A stretch of DNA of 64,000 bases from JACVRW01 sp034664125 (GTDB lineage: Bacteria > Actinomycetota > Thermoleophilia > Solirubrobacterales > Thermoleophilaceae). Positions 51,254-59,993 of the stretch are shown here, piece after piece. The notes below the pieces were generated by a model. The model made no database searches. It worked only from the letters and a program-made list of their open reading frames with translations, and was not told the DNA's origin. The stretch is from positions 1 to 64,000 of the forward strand of contig JAXDIG010000025.1 of assembly GCA_034664125.1 (NCBI GenBank), read 5' to 3'. Every line of letters begins with the position of its first letter. Within the stretch, counting starts at the first letter, position 1. A program made the position numbers and the translations under genes.

Positions 51254-52567
51254 TCAAGCGCCCGGCACCCACGTCGTCCCCGCCAGCGGCACACGCGCCA
51301 TCGCGCTGGCCTCCAGCGTGAGCGCCACCAGGTCCTCCGGCTCGAGGTTGTGCAGATGGGACTTCCCGCACGCCCGCGCCAGCGTCTGCGCCTCCAGCAC
51401 CATCGTGCGCAGGTAGTTCGCCAGCCGGCGGCCGCCCAGCTCGGGGTCGAAGCGCGCGGCCAGCTCGTCGTCCTGGGTCGAGATGCCCGACGGGTCGCGC
51501 CCCTCGTGCCAGTCGTCGTAGAAGCCCGCCGCCGAGCCGATCTCGGCGTAGTCGGCGTCCAACTCGGGCGAGTTGTCGCCGAGCGCGATCAGCGCCGCGA
51601 CGCCGATCGAGACGGCGTCGGCGCCGAGGGCCAGCGCCTTGGCCACGTCGGCTCCCGAGCGGATCCCGCCGGAGACGATCAGCTGCACCTCGCGGTGGAC
51701 GCCGAGGTCCTGCAGCGCATCGACCGCCGGTCGGATCGCCGCGAGCGTCGGGATCCCGACGTGCTCTATGAACACCTCCTGGGTGGCCGCGGTGCCGCCC
51801 TGCATGCCGTCGAGCACAACGGCGTCTGCGCCCGCCTTGACCGCCAGGGCGACGTCGAAGTACGGGCGCGTGGCGCCGACCTTGATGAAGATCGGCTTCT
51901 GCCAATCGGTGATCTCGCGCAGCTCGTGGATCTTGATCTCGAGGTCGTCCGGCCCGGTCCAGTCCGGGTGGCGGCACGCGCTGCGCTGGTCGATCCCCTT
52001 GGGCAGGTCGCGCATCTCGGCCACGCGGTCGGAGATCTTCTGCCCGAGCAGCATGCCGCCGCCGCCCGGCTTCGCGCCCTGTCCGACCACGATCTCGATG
52101 GCGTCGGCCTTGCGCAGGTCGTCCGGGTTCATCCCGTAGCGCGACGGCAGCAGCTGGTAGACCAGCATGCGCGAGTGCTCGCGCTCCTCCGGGGTCATCC
52201 CTCCGTCCCCGGTCGTCGTGCTGGTGCCGACCTCGCTGGCCCCGCGCCCGAGCGCCTCCTTGGCGGGCGCCGAGAGCGCGCCGAAGCTCATGCCGGCGAT
52301 CGTGATCGGGATGTCCAGTTGGAGCGGCTTCGCGGCGTGCCGGGCGCCGACGGTCACGTCGGTGTCGCAGCGCTCGCGGTAGCCCTCGAGCGGGTAGCGC
52401 GACATGCTCGCCCCGAGGAAGAGCAGGTCGTCGAAGTGCGGCACCGCGCGCTTGGCGCCGAAGCCGCGGATGTCGTAGATGCCCTCGCGGGCGGCCCGCT
52501 GGATCTCGTGGATCGTGTCGCGGCCGAACAGCGCCGACTCGCGCAGGCCTGGCTTCCAGCCCGGCAT
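51254..52567 (-). CDS. mgsC: FMN-binding glutamate-synthase-like subunit (N-methylglutamate synthase C)
   Basis: The 437-residue protein is a glutamate synthase FMN/central domain: LDIPITIAGMSFGALSAPAKEALGRGASEVGTSTTTGDGGMTPEER, VGQGAKPGGGGMLLGQKI, KVGATRPYFDVALAVKAGADAVVLDGMQGGTAATQEVFIEHVGIPTLAAI and GGIRSGADVAKALALGADAVSIGVAALIALGDN. It matches MgsC/GlxD, which works with an amidotransferase and a beta-helix subunit to move methylamine from gamma-glutamylmethylamide to 2-oxoglutarate. ATG 52567 overlaps the mgsB stop as TGATG. Confidence 0.88.
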   Translation of the reverse strand: MPGWKPGLRESALFGRDTIHEIQRAAREGIYDIRGFGAKRAVPHFDDLLFLGASMSRYPLEGYRERCDTDVTVGARHAAKPLQLDIPITIAGMSFGALSAPAKEALGRGASEVGTSTTTGDGGMTPEEREHSRMLVYQLLPSRYGMNPDDLRKADAIEIVVGQGAKPGGGGMLLGQKISDRVAEMRDLPKGIDQRSACRHPDWTGPDDLEIKIHELREITDWQKPIFIKVGATRPYFDVALAVKAGADAVVLDGMQGGTAATQEVFIEHVGIPTLAAIRPAVDALQDLGVHREVQLIVSGGIRSGADVAKALALGADAVSIGVAALIALGDNSPELDADYAEIGSAAGFYDDWHEGRDPSGISTQDDELAARFDPELGGRRLANYLRTMVLEAQTLARACGKSHLHNLEPEDLVALTLEASAMARVPLAGTTWVPGA

Positions 52568-53319
52568 CAGTACTCCCCCGCGTTGTCGACGTGGAAGTTG
52601 TAGAGCCGGCGCGCCGACCCGTAGCGGCGGAACTCCGACACCTCGCAGCCCTCCACCTCGGCCAGCCCGAGCAGCTCGCCCAGCTCCGTCCGGTGCTCGT
52701 CGCGCATCTCCTTCTCCACGCAGTCCGCGCCCAGGCCGGCGACCGCGCCGCGCACGTACAGCCGCGCCTCGTAGTTCGAGTCGCCGAGCGCCTCGCCGGC
52801 GTCGCCGCACACCACCAGCCGTCCCTTCTGCGCCATGAACGCGCTCATGTGCCCGACCGATCCGCGCACGACGATGTCCACGCCCTTCATCGAGATGCCG
52901 CAGCGGGCCGAGGCGTCGCCGCGGATCGACACGAGGCCGCCGCGCCCGGTCGCGCCGGCCGACTGGCTGGCGTTGCCGTGCACGACCACGGAGCCGGACA
53001 TGATGTTCTCGGCCACCCCCACGCCCGCGTTGCCGTGCACGCGCACGGTCGCCAGCTGGTTCATGCCGGCGCAGTAGTAGCCCGCGTGGCCCTCGACGTC
53101 GACCTCGATCGGGGCGTCGATGCCCGCGGCCAGCGCGTGCGCCCCGCGCGGGTTGAGCACCCGCCAGCGGCGCGGGCCGTCCTCGCCGACGTCGTGCAGC
53201 GCGGCGTTCAGGTCGCGCAGCGGTGTGATGGCGAGGTCGATCTCCTGCGCGTCGAGCCCGCTCGGCGGAGGTCGGCCGGAAGCACCCGGCTCGGCCGGGT
53301 GCGCACGGGATGGATCCAT
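52567..53319 (-). CDS. mgsB: Beta-helix glutamate-synthase-like subunit (N-methylglutamate synthase B)
   Basis: The 250-residue protein is the GXGXG-type beta-helix domain of glutamate synthase: VEGHAGYYCAGMNQLATVRVHGNAGVGVAENIMSGSVVVHGNASQSAGATGRGGLVSIRGDASARCGISMKG. The first 40 residues are a low-complexity leader. It matches MgsB/GlxC. ATG 53319 overlaps the mgsA stop as TGATG, so mgsABC are tightly coupled. Confidence 0.86.
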   Translation of the reverse strand: MDPSRAHPAEPGASGRPPPSGLDAQEIDLAITPLRDLNAALHDVGEDGPRRWRVLNPRGAHALAAGIDAPIEVDVEGHAGYYCAGMNQLATVRVHGNAGVGVAENIMSGSVVVHGNASQSAGATGRGGLVSIRGDASARCGISMKGVDIVVRGSVGHMSAFMAQKGRLVVCGDAGEALGDSNYEARLYVRGAVAGLGADCVEKEMRDEHRTELGELLGLAEVEGCEVSEFRRYGSARRLYNFHVDNAGEY

Positions 53320-54221
53320 CAGACCGGAGCCCGCTCCCAGCTGTAGACGCGGCCCGGCTCGGGCTCCCACAGCGTCGCGCTCTCGGCCCCCGGGAGCACC
53401 GCGATCGCGCGGTACTCGGAGGCCATCGCGACCCAGTCGTCTGTTTCGGCCATCACGGCCGGCTTGCACGCGATCGGATCGCGCAGCACCGCGAAGCCCT
53501 CGGCGGTGCCGACGGCGAACGTGTAGAAGCCGTCCAGGTCGTCTAGGCAACCCTCGAGCGCCTGCTCCAGCGAGGCGCCCTCGCGCAGGCGATAGGTCAG
53601 GTAGCCGGCGGCCACCTCGGAGTCGTTGTCGGTTTCGAACTGGATGCCCTCGCGGCGCAGGCGCCGGCGCAGCAGGTTGTGGTTCGAGAGCGAGCCGTTG
53701 TGCACGAGGCAGAGGTCCAGGCCGGTCGAGAACGGGTGCGAGTGCTCGGTGGTCACGGCGCTCTCGGTGGCCATGCGCGTGTGGCCGAGGGCGTGGCTGC
53801 CCTGCATCTCGTCGAGCGCGAAGGCCTCGACGAAGTCGCGCGGAGAGCCCGCCTCCTTGTAGATCTCGATGGTCTGGCCCGCGCTCATCACGCGCAGCTC
53901 CGGGAGGTGCTCGCGCACCCAGGCCTGCGCCGCCTCGGCGTCGGTTTCCACGACGATCACCGCGTGGCTGGCGCGCAGCTCGGGCTCACCGGCGCCGAAT
54001 TCCTCGGCGAGCGCGTCCTGCACCGCCGCCCAGTCCTGGTCGGGGTCAGGCGAGAACAGCGAGAGCTTCGAGGACCCGAGCGGCGCGGGCTCGCGATAGA
54101 CGGCGACACCGGCGCTGTCCGGGCCGCGGTCGCTCAGCTGCAACAGCATCGCGCCCAGGTGGCCCCCGAGGCCGCCGCTGACGTCAAGCGACTTAGAGAA
54201 CAGTCCCGCGATTCCACACAT
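53319..54221 (-). CDS. mgsA: Class II glutamine amidotransferase subunit (N-methylglutamate synthase A)
   Basis: The 300-residue protein starts MCGIAGLFSKSLD, so Cys2 becomes the N-terminal nucleophile after Met removal. Other class II amidotransferase marks are QLSDRGPDSAGVAVY, LGHTRMATESAVTTEHSHPFS and LVHNGSLSNHNLLR. It matches MgsA/GlxB and would release methylamine from gamma-glutamylmethylamide for the MgsC flavin site. It is divergent from gmaS across 178 bases. Confidence 0.87.
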   Translation of the reverse strand: MCGIAGLFSKSLDVSGGLGGHLGAMLLQLSDRGPDSAGVAVYREPAPLGSSKLSLFSPDPDQDWAAVQDALAEEFGAGEPELRASHAVIVVETDAEAAQAWVREHLPELRVMSAGQTIEIYKEAGSPRDFVEAFALDEMQGSHALGHTRMATESAVTTEHSHPFSTGLDLCLVHNGSLSNHNLLRRRLRREGIQFETDNDSEVAAGYLTYRLREGASLEQALEGCLDDLDGFYTFAVGTAEGFAVLRDPIACKPAVMAETDDWVAMASEYRAIAVLPGAESATLWEPEPGRVYSWERAPV

Positions 54222-54295
54222 AGTCCGACGACCGAGTGTAGGCAGGGCCCGGGCCGCGGCCCATAGGTGGCGGCGCACAATTCGCCGACGCCCTA

Positions 54296-54326
54296 TGTGG
54301 AGTTCGCACACTGTTCGCACTCCACA
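54296..54326. promoter_or_regulatory. Inverted and direct repeats in mgsA/gmaS divergent promoter
   Basis: TGTGGAGT (54296-54303) and its complement ACTCCACA (54319-54326) flank two direct copies of GTTCGCAC (54302-54309 and 54313-54320) spaced 11 bases apart, one helical turn. This arrangement fits a dimeric or cooperative regulator controlling both operons. The regulator is unknown. Confidence 0.5.
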
Positions 54327-54399
54327 CTCGCAGCGAGCTAAAGGTGTGCCGGACGCACATTGGCCGTGGCAGGGGTTAAGGGGTAGTTTGCCCCGCCAG

Positions 54400-55779
54400 A
54401 TGACCGACCACCACTTCACCGCACCGGAGTCGCTCGACGACGTCCGCACATACATCCGCGAGAACGGCGTCGAGTTCCTGTTCGCGCAGTTCGTGGACAT
54501 GCACGGCAAGCCGAACGCCAAGCTCGTGCCGGCCACCCACCTCGACGGGCTGATGGAGGACGGGGCCGGCTTCGCCGGATTCGCCGCCGGCGAGATCGGG
54601 CAAGGGCCGCACCACCCCGACCTCGCCGCGATGCCGGACGTGCGCTCGTTCACGCCGCTCCCGTGGCGCGACGGCGTGGCGCGCATCGCATGCGACGTGC
54701 ACGTCGAGGGCGAGGAGTGGCCGTACTGTCCGCGCACGATCCTGCGCCGGCAGCTCGAGCGTGCACGTGCGCTCGGGTTCGAGTTCAAGGTCGGCGCCGA
54801 GCTGGAGTACTTCCTGGTGCGCAAGCGCGAGGACGGGTCGATCGAGCTGGCCGACCCGCTCGACACTCTCGACCAGCCCTGTTACGACATGCGCGGGCTC
54901 ACGCGCAACCTCGACTTCGTGTCCATGATCGCGCGCAACATCACCGCGCTCGGCTGGGGCAACTACGCCACCGACCACGAGGACGCCAACGGCCAGTTCG
55001 AACAGAACTTCGAGTTCGCCGACGCGCTCACCACCTGCGACCGCGCGATCTTCTTCCGGTACATGGTCGAGTCGCTGGCGCAGGAGCGCGGCATGATCGC
55101 CACGTTCATGCCGAAGCCGTTCTCGCACCTGACCGGCAACGGGTGCCACTTCCACATGAGCCTGTGGCGCGACGGCGAGAACGCCTTCGAGGCCGATCGC
55201 GCGGACGACCCGCGCGGGATGGGGCTCTCCGAGATCGGCTACCAGTTCATCGGCGGGCTGAAGGCGCACGCAAAGGCGTACATCGCGGTCACGGCACCGA
55301 CGGTGACGTCGTACAAGCGGCTCGTGGTGGGGTCGCGCAGCGGGGCGAGCTGGGCACCGGTGTACGTGAGCTACGGGTACAACAACCGCACGCAGATGCT
55401 GCGCGTGCCGGGCCCCGGCCGCGTGGAGGACCGCACCATCGACGGCTCGTGCAACCCCTACCTGGCGGCCGCGGTGACGCTGGCTGCGGGCCTGGACGGC
55501 ATCGAGAAGGGCCTCGACCCCGGCGACGCCACGAGCGAGCTGAACCTGCACGAGCTAACCGAGGCAGAGCGCGCCGACCTCGGCGTGGAGCTCTTGCCGA
55601 CGACGCTGCTCGACGCAACGCGAGAGCTGGCCGCCGACGACGTGATGCGCGCGGCGCTCGGAACCACGCCGCGCGAGGACTACGTCGACTACTTCGTACG
55701 CGTGAAGCAGCGCGAGTTCCAGGAGTGGCACGACCAGGTGACGCAGTGGGAGGTGGACCGGTACCTGCAGCTGTACTAG
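54400..55779 (+). CDS. gmaS: Gamma-glutamylmethylamide synthetase (GlnT/GmaS-like)
   Basis: The 459-residue protein is a glutamine-synthetase homologue of the GlnT/GmaS class: FVDMHGKPNAKLVPATHL, GAGFAGFAAGEIG, TDHEDANGQFEQNFEFADALTTCDRAIFF, ATFMPKPFSHLTGNGCHFHMSLW and NNRTQMLRVPGPGRVEDRTIDGSCNPYLAAA. It would join methylamine to glutamate with ATP. Its place beside mgsABC is the strongest sign of the N-methylglutamate pathway. Other GS-like ligases (e.g. for ethanolamine or polyamines) are possible but fit the context less. A terminator follows. Confidence 0.86.
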   Translation: MTDHHFTAPESLDDVRTYIRENGVEFLFAQFVDMHGKPNAKLVPATHLDGLMEDGAGFAGFAAGEIGQGPHHPDLAAMPDVRSFTPLPWRDGVARIACDVHVEGEEWPYCPRTILRRQLERARALGFEFKVGAELEYFLVRKREDGSIELADPLDTLDQPCYDMRGLTRNLDFVSMIARNITALGWGNYATDHEDANGQFEQNFEFADALTTCDRAIFFRYMVESLAQERGMIATFMPKPFSHLTGNGCHFHMSLWRDGENAFEADRADDPRGMGLSEIGYQFIGGLKAHAKAYIAVTAPTVTSYKRLVVGSRSGASWAPVYVSYGYNNRTQMLRVPGPGRVEDRTIDGSCNPYLAAAVTLAAGLDGIEKGLDPGDATSELNLHELTEAERADLGVELLPTTLLDATRELAADDVMRAALGTTPREDYVDYFVRVKQREFQEWHDQVTQWEVDRYLQLY

Positions 55780-55820
55780 GCGCTGCTGTTCTCCGCGGGC
55801 GCCGTCTTCTCCGGGGGGTC

Positions 55821-55855
55821 GTCGAGTTTCTCTCGCATAGCGCGAGAAACTCGAC
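55821..55855. terminator. Strong bidirectional hairpin after gmaS
   Basis: GTCGAGTTTCTC and GAGAAACTCGAC form a perfect 12-bp stem around an 11-base loop that can itself pair partly. It sits between the convergent ends of gmaS (55779) and the antiporter gene (55906). Confidence 0.75.
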
Positions 55856-55905
55856 ATGGCCCTGGGGACCGTCGCGGCGGGCCGGCCACCCTTTATTGCC
55901 CCCGT

Positions 55906-57156
55906 TCAGGCGGCCTCGCTCGGCGCAGCCGTCGGCACCTCCCGCGTGCGCGGCTCCAGCAATCCCAGCCGCCCCGCCAGCCAGGGCGCCGGCAGCGCCT
56001 GCAGCAGCAGCGTGGCGATGATCGCCAGTGCCACCACGCTCGCGTAGAGCTCCATGTCCGGCACCCCGAGGCCGGCCAGCACCCCCACCAGCGCCGCCGG
56101 CACCACCCCCGTCTCGCGCGTCCAGCACAGGAACGTCAGCTCCTGCCGCGTCCAGCCGGCCGCGCGGTCGGGCATCGCGCACGCGAGCACCGTCAGCGGG
56201 CGCGCCACCAGCAGTAGCGCCGCCAGCACCGCCAGCGATGGCAGCAGGTTCTCCCCCAGCGCCGCGAACGGGATGTTCGCGCCGAGGACGACGAACACGA
56301 ACAGCGTGACCAGGTCCGCCAGGTTGAACGCGAACATGCGCATCTCCTGCTCGTGCCGGGAGTGCATCGCCAGGCCGAGGTGCTCCATGTTGCCGACGAT
56401 CAGCCCTGCCAGGAACGCCCCCAGGTAGCCGCTGCCGCCGGCCGAGTCGAGCGAGAAGAAGCTGATCGTGACCACGGTGAGCACCGCCAGCGCCGACGAC
56501 TCGCGCCAGATCCCCGAGCGGTGGCTCGAGATCGCCGCGGCCAGGCCGATCCCCGCGACCACTCCGATTACGGTGCTGATCAGCAGGTCGACCAGGAAGT
56601 CCTCGGCCGGATGCGCCAGCGAGCCGTCGCCGCTCAGCAGCACCCCCGCCAGCGCCAGCGCCAGCGCAGCGCCCGTCGGGTCGTTGAAGGCGGACTCGGC
56701 GATCACCGTCTGCGCCACCTTCGCCCGGAGCCGCGACCGCACGAACAGCGGGATCAGGATCGCGGGATCTGTCGGCGCCAGCACCGCGCCCATCAGCAGC
56801 GCGGCCGTCCAGTCGATGTCGAAGACCAGGTAGGCCGCCAAGCCGACGACCGCGGCCGTGAGCACCACGCCCGGCACCACCAGCAGCCCCAGGCCGATCC
56901 ACACGCGCCGCAGCACCGGCAGCGACAGGCTGAGCCCGCCGTAGAAGAGGATCAACGACACCCCGAGCGTGAACAGCAGCTGCGCGCCGAGCGAGTCGAG
57001 CGGCACGTCGATCACATCGAGCGCCGAGTCGCCCAGCAGCGCACCCACCGCGACGAGGATCAGGATCTCCGGCACGGGCACCACGCTGGCGATGAAGCGC
57101 GCAGCCAGCGCCGCGCTGAGGAGCAGGCTCAGCGTGAGGAAGATGTCGTCAGTCAT
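55906..57156 (-). CDS. Cation:proton antiporter, CPA1/NhaP-like
   Basis: The 416-residue membrane protein has about 12 hydrophobic segments with the antiporter core GAVLAPTDPAILIPLFVR, AESAFNDPTGAALALAL and YLGAFLAGLIVGN. The ND in FNDPT is the CPA1-type ion site. It exchanges Na+ or K+ for H+. It overlaps the upstream gene by 8 bases. Confidence 0.87.
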   Translation of the reverse strand: MTDDIFLTLSLLLSAALAARFIASVVPVPEILILVAVGALLGDSALDVIDVPLDSLGAQLLFTLGVSLILFYGGLSLSLPVLRRVWIGLGLLVVPGVVLTAAVVGLAAYLVFDIDWTAALLMGAVLAPTDPAILIPLFVRSRLRAKVAQTVIAESAFNDPTGAALALALAGVLLSGDGSLAHPAEDFLVDLLISTVIGVVAGIGLAAAISSHRSGIWRESSALAVLTVVTISFFSLDSAGGSGYLGAFLAGLIVGNMEHLGLAMHSRHEQEMRMFAFNLADLVTLFVFVVLGANIPFAALGENLLPSLAVLAALLLVARPLTVLACAMPDRAAGWTRQELTFLCWTRETGVVPAALVGVLAGLGVPDMELYASVVALAIIATLLLQALPAPWLAGRLGLLEPRTREVPTAAPSEAA

Positions 57157-57808
57157 CGGAGCGGGCGCGCGCGTGGCGCTCGCCCTCGAGCGCCATCCGC
57201 GCCACGTCCCAGGCGGTGACCAGCAGCAGCACGATCACCACCGCCGCGCCGAGCGCCACGGCGATCAGGCGCTTGCGAGCGTCGTCGCGACCTTTGTCGA
57301 ACGCTCGCTCGGTCGCCGTTGCCCGCTGCCGCTCGTAGCGGGCGAGCCGCTCGGCCGAGTCGGCCATCGCGCTGAACTGCGCCAGCTCCGGCCCGAGGAA
57401 GATCCTCTTGGTCACCTGCTTGTCGCCGCGCTGGAGCGCCCGGTAGGCGACGCGGTCCAGCCGCATGAACTCGGCGAACTCGCGGCGCAGCTGGCGCAGC
57501 AGCTCGCGCTCGCGCGCCTCGGTGAGGGTCCGGTCCGCCTGGCGCAGGTCGCGCCGGAAGGTGGCCACGGAGCGCTCGAAGACAGGTCGCGACGCCCCGT
57601 TGTCGTAGCCGTAGGCGGTCTGCCAGCCGTTCACGTCGGTGACGCCGAACTTCAGCTGGAGCGCGATCGCCTCGTGGCGGCCGCGGTCGCGCACCTCGGC
57701 GAATCTGTCCCCGAGGTCGGACATCCCCTGGAGGGCAACCGCCGTCGTCGCGAGCGGCGCCAGGATGCTGAGCACGATCGCGGCGTAGAGCTTCGCGCGG
57801 ATCGTCAC
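57149..57808 (-). CDS. Membrane protein with four-helix sensor-like domain
   Basis: The 219-residue protein has an N-terminal helix (YAAIVLSILAPLATTAVALQG), a helical extracytoplasmic region of about 150 residues resembling the ligand-binding part of chemoreceptors (4HB_MCP), and a second helix (LIAVALGAAVVIVLLLVTAWDVA). There is no signalling domain after it. It may sense or stabilise the antiporter with which it is co-transcribed. The start is GTG. Confidence 0.6.
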   Translation of the reverse strand: MTIRAKLYAAIVLSILAPLATTAVALQGMSDLGDRFAEVRDRGRHEAIALQLKFGVTDVNGWQTAYGYDNGASRPVFERSVATFRRDLRQADRTLTEARERELLRQLRREFAEFMRLDRVAYRALQRGDKQVTKRIFLGPELAQFSAMADSAERLARYERQRATATERAFDKGRDDARKRLIAVALGAAVVIVLLLVTAWDVARMALEGERHARARSDD

Positions 57809-57810
57809 CG

Positions 57811-58056
57811 GTGTCCGCCTATAAGGTGCGCGCGCCGATGGTCGTGTTCGTGCTCACCCAGCAGGTGCCGCCCATTCTGGCGATCGCGCTGCTGATTCTC
57901 GTCTACCTGACCGGCATGGAGCTCTGGCACGAGGACGACCTGCAGTTCCTCTGGAAGGCGTTCTGGGTGCTGTTCGTCTTGCTCGGGCACGTGTTCGGCT
58001 ACGCCCTGTTCAGGGGCTGGCTCGCCCTCCATCGACGCGGCAGGGCGAGCACCTAG
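57811..58056 (+). CDS. Hypothetical membrane protein, 81 residues
   Basis: The product has two hydrophobic helices (PPILAIALLILVYLTGMEL and WVLFVLLGHVFGYALFRGWLAL). The likely start is GTG 57811 or ATG 57838. It is divergent from the preceding gene and overlaps the end of the PucR-like gene by 4 bases. No family recognised. Confidence 0.5.
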   Translation: MSAYKVRAPMVVFVLTQQVPPILAIALLILVYLTGMELWHEDDLQFLWKAFWVLFVLLGHVFGYALFRGWLALHRRGRAST

Positions 58057-59825
58057 TCTCCGCGCACCCGGTGCAGGCGCGCCACCTTGAGCGCCAGCTC
58101 GAGCGAGAGCAGGTCTTCGGTGCGCAGATCCAGGCCGGTGATCCGCTCGATCCGCTCCAGGCGCTGGCGCACCGTGTTGGGGTGGATGTACAGGTTGCGG
58201 GCGCTCGCCGCCACGCTGCAGCGGGCGCCGAGGAAGCGCTCGAGCGTCTCGACCAGCTGGGCGTTGCGGCGCCGGTCGTACTCGATCAGCTCGTCCACCG
58301 CGTGCCCGTACCGATCGTGGGGCGTCTCGTCGAGCTCGAGGTGGACCAGGTAGCGGTACGCGCCGAGCTGCTCGTACGAAACCGCGCCGCCGTCCACCGC
58401 CAGTGAGCGGCCGATGCTGGCCGCGTCCGCGGCCTCGCGCATCCGCCGCCGCGCGCTGGCCGCGCTGCGGTCCACGGCGCTCAGCCCGATGTCCAGGCCC
58501 TCCTCGCGAGCCAGCTCGTCGCAGGCGCGCCACAGTCCCTCGGCCGCGCTCGGTTCGTCGGTCGGAAGCGGGACGAGCGCGCGCAGGCCGTCGTGGCGAG
58601 CGTCGAAGAAGGCGCGCGGGTAGAGCCGCGCCAAGCGGGCCTGCACGCGCGCGGCCAGCTCGGGCCACGGCAGCCCGTCGGGGCGGCCGGGCGCGCGCTC
58701 CGCGTGGACGAACACGTGCGCGCGGTTGAGGTCGCAGCGGGCGTCGGCGGCCTTCGCCTCTCCGGTCTGCACCGCGCCGGCCGCCAGCGCCTCGAACATG
58801 TCCTTGACGATGTTCTCCGCGGTCAGGCGCTCGATCAGCTCCGCCTTCTTCAGGCCGACCGCCGTCTGATTCGCCACCGCCAGCAGCAGCTCCGCGTCCC
58901 CCGCGCCGAACGCGCGCCCGTGGACCACGCAGCTGAGGATCCCGAGGTGCTCGTCACCGGCCACGAGCGGCGCCACGAGCAGGCCGTCGTCGTCCGCCAC
59001 CACACCTGGGGCCAGCCGCGCGCCCTGCTCCCTGCGCATCAGGTCGAGCAGCAGCGCCGCGCGCCCCGGGCGCACACTCGACTCGGGTGTGTTCGGTGGG
59101 TCGGCGCCGGCCAGCGTCAGCTCGTCGGCCTCGGGGTCGAGCCGCCAGATCTGGCAGGCGTCCGCCCCCAGCAGCTGGCGCGCGCCGCGCGTCACCGCGT
59201 CGTAGAGATCCTCGCGCAGGGTCACGGCGGCCAGCGACTGGCTCAGCTGGGTCAGCGTGGTAAGGACGTCCACGCGTCTGCTCGCCTCCTCGTAGAGCTG
59301 CGCATTCTCGATCGCGCCCGCCACCAGGGAGGCTGTGTGAACGAGGAAGTTGAGCACGTCGTCGTCGAACTCCCGGGGCGCCTCGGTGTGCAGTACGACC
59401 ACGCCGATCACGTCGCCTTCGCGGGCCAGGATCGGCACGGCCACCATGGACTGGAAGCGCTCCTCCTCCAGCTCGGGCACGAACTTCATGCGCGGATCGG
59501 CAAGCGCGCGCTCGCGGATGAACTCCGGCGTCTTCGTCCGCGCCACCCAGCCGGTCAGCCCCTCGTGCAGCCCCATCTGGACCCTGCCGACCAGCTCCGA
59601 GTAGCGCGGGGAGGCGGCGCGCAGCACGAGCCGGTCGCCCTCCAGGAAATAGATGAAGCACGCGTGGCAGCTGGTCGCGTCGGTCGCGATCTCGACGATG
59701 CCCCCGAGCACGCGGTCGAGGGCGAGCGACGAGGAAACCGTCTTGATGACCGCGTACAGCGTCTCGTTCTCGCGCTTTGCGCGAGCAAGGGCGTCACCGC
59801 CCTGGGTGACCGGGGAAACCGTCAC
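58053..59825 (-). CDS. GAF-domain PucR/CdaR-type regulator
   Basis: The 590-residue protein has two GAF domains (about 30-180 with SCHACFIYFLEGDRLVLRAASPRY, and 205-340 with GADACQIWRLDPEADELTLAGADPP). A CdaR-like middle and the C-terminal PucR HTH (RRNAQLVETLERFLGARCSVAASARNLYIHPNTVRQRLERIERITGLDL) follow. AGGAGG precedes GTG 59825. It is divergent from amt, so it is a strong candidate regulator of ammonium or methylammonium uptake. Confidence 0.85.
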   Translation of the reverse strand: MTVSPVTQGGDALARAKRENETLYAVIKTVSSSLALDRVLGGIVEIATDATSCHACFIYFLEGDRLVLRAASPRYSELVGRVQMGLHEGLTGWVARTKTPEFIRERALADPRMKFVPELEEERFQSMVAVPILAREGDVIGVVVLHTEAPREFDDDVLNFLVHTASLVAGAIENAQLYEEASRRVDVLTTLTQLSQSLAAVTLREDLYDAVTRGARQLLGADACQIWRLDPEADELTLAGADPPNTPESSVRPGRAALLLDLMRREQGARLAPGVVADDDGLLVAPLVAGDEHLGILSCVVHGRAFGAGDAELLLAVANQTAVGLKKAELIERLTAENIVKDMFEALAAGAVQTGEAKAADARCDLNRAHVFVHAERAPGRPDGLPWPELAARVQARLARLYPRAFFDARHDGLRALVPLPTDEPSAAEGLWRACDELAREEGLDIGLSAVDRSAASARRRMREAADAASIGRSLAVDGGAVSYEQLGAYRYLVHLELDETPHDRYGHAVDELIEYDRRRNAQLVETLERFLGARCSVAASARNLYIHPNTVRQRLERIERITGLDLRTEDLLSLELALKVARLHRVRGD

Positions 59826-59868
59826 GCGAGCCCTCCTTTCCGTCGGATGATCGTAGCCCTGGCCAGCT

Positions 59869-59933
59869 AGTGGCCCTATGTGCATGTCTACCACTCAGAG
59901 CACACAAGAGGTGTACGAAATCCCATTGCACCT
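59869..59933. promoter_or_regulatory. Repeats in pucR/amt divergent promoter
   Basis: Two inverted repeats are visible: AGTGG (59869-59873) with CCACT (59891-59895), and AGGTG (59909-59913) with CACCT (59929-59933). Inside is GCCCTATGTG (59873-59882), a decamer also found at 54290-54299 upstream of gmaS. A PucR or C1-nitrogen regulator could bind here. Confidence 0.4.
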
Positions 59934-59993
59934 GTCTCCACAACGCGGATACCGTCGCGCTGTCTTTATGCGTCGGCGAGGGTGGAGGGGATT

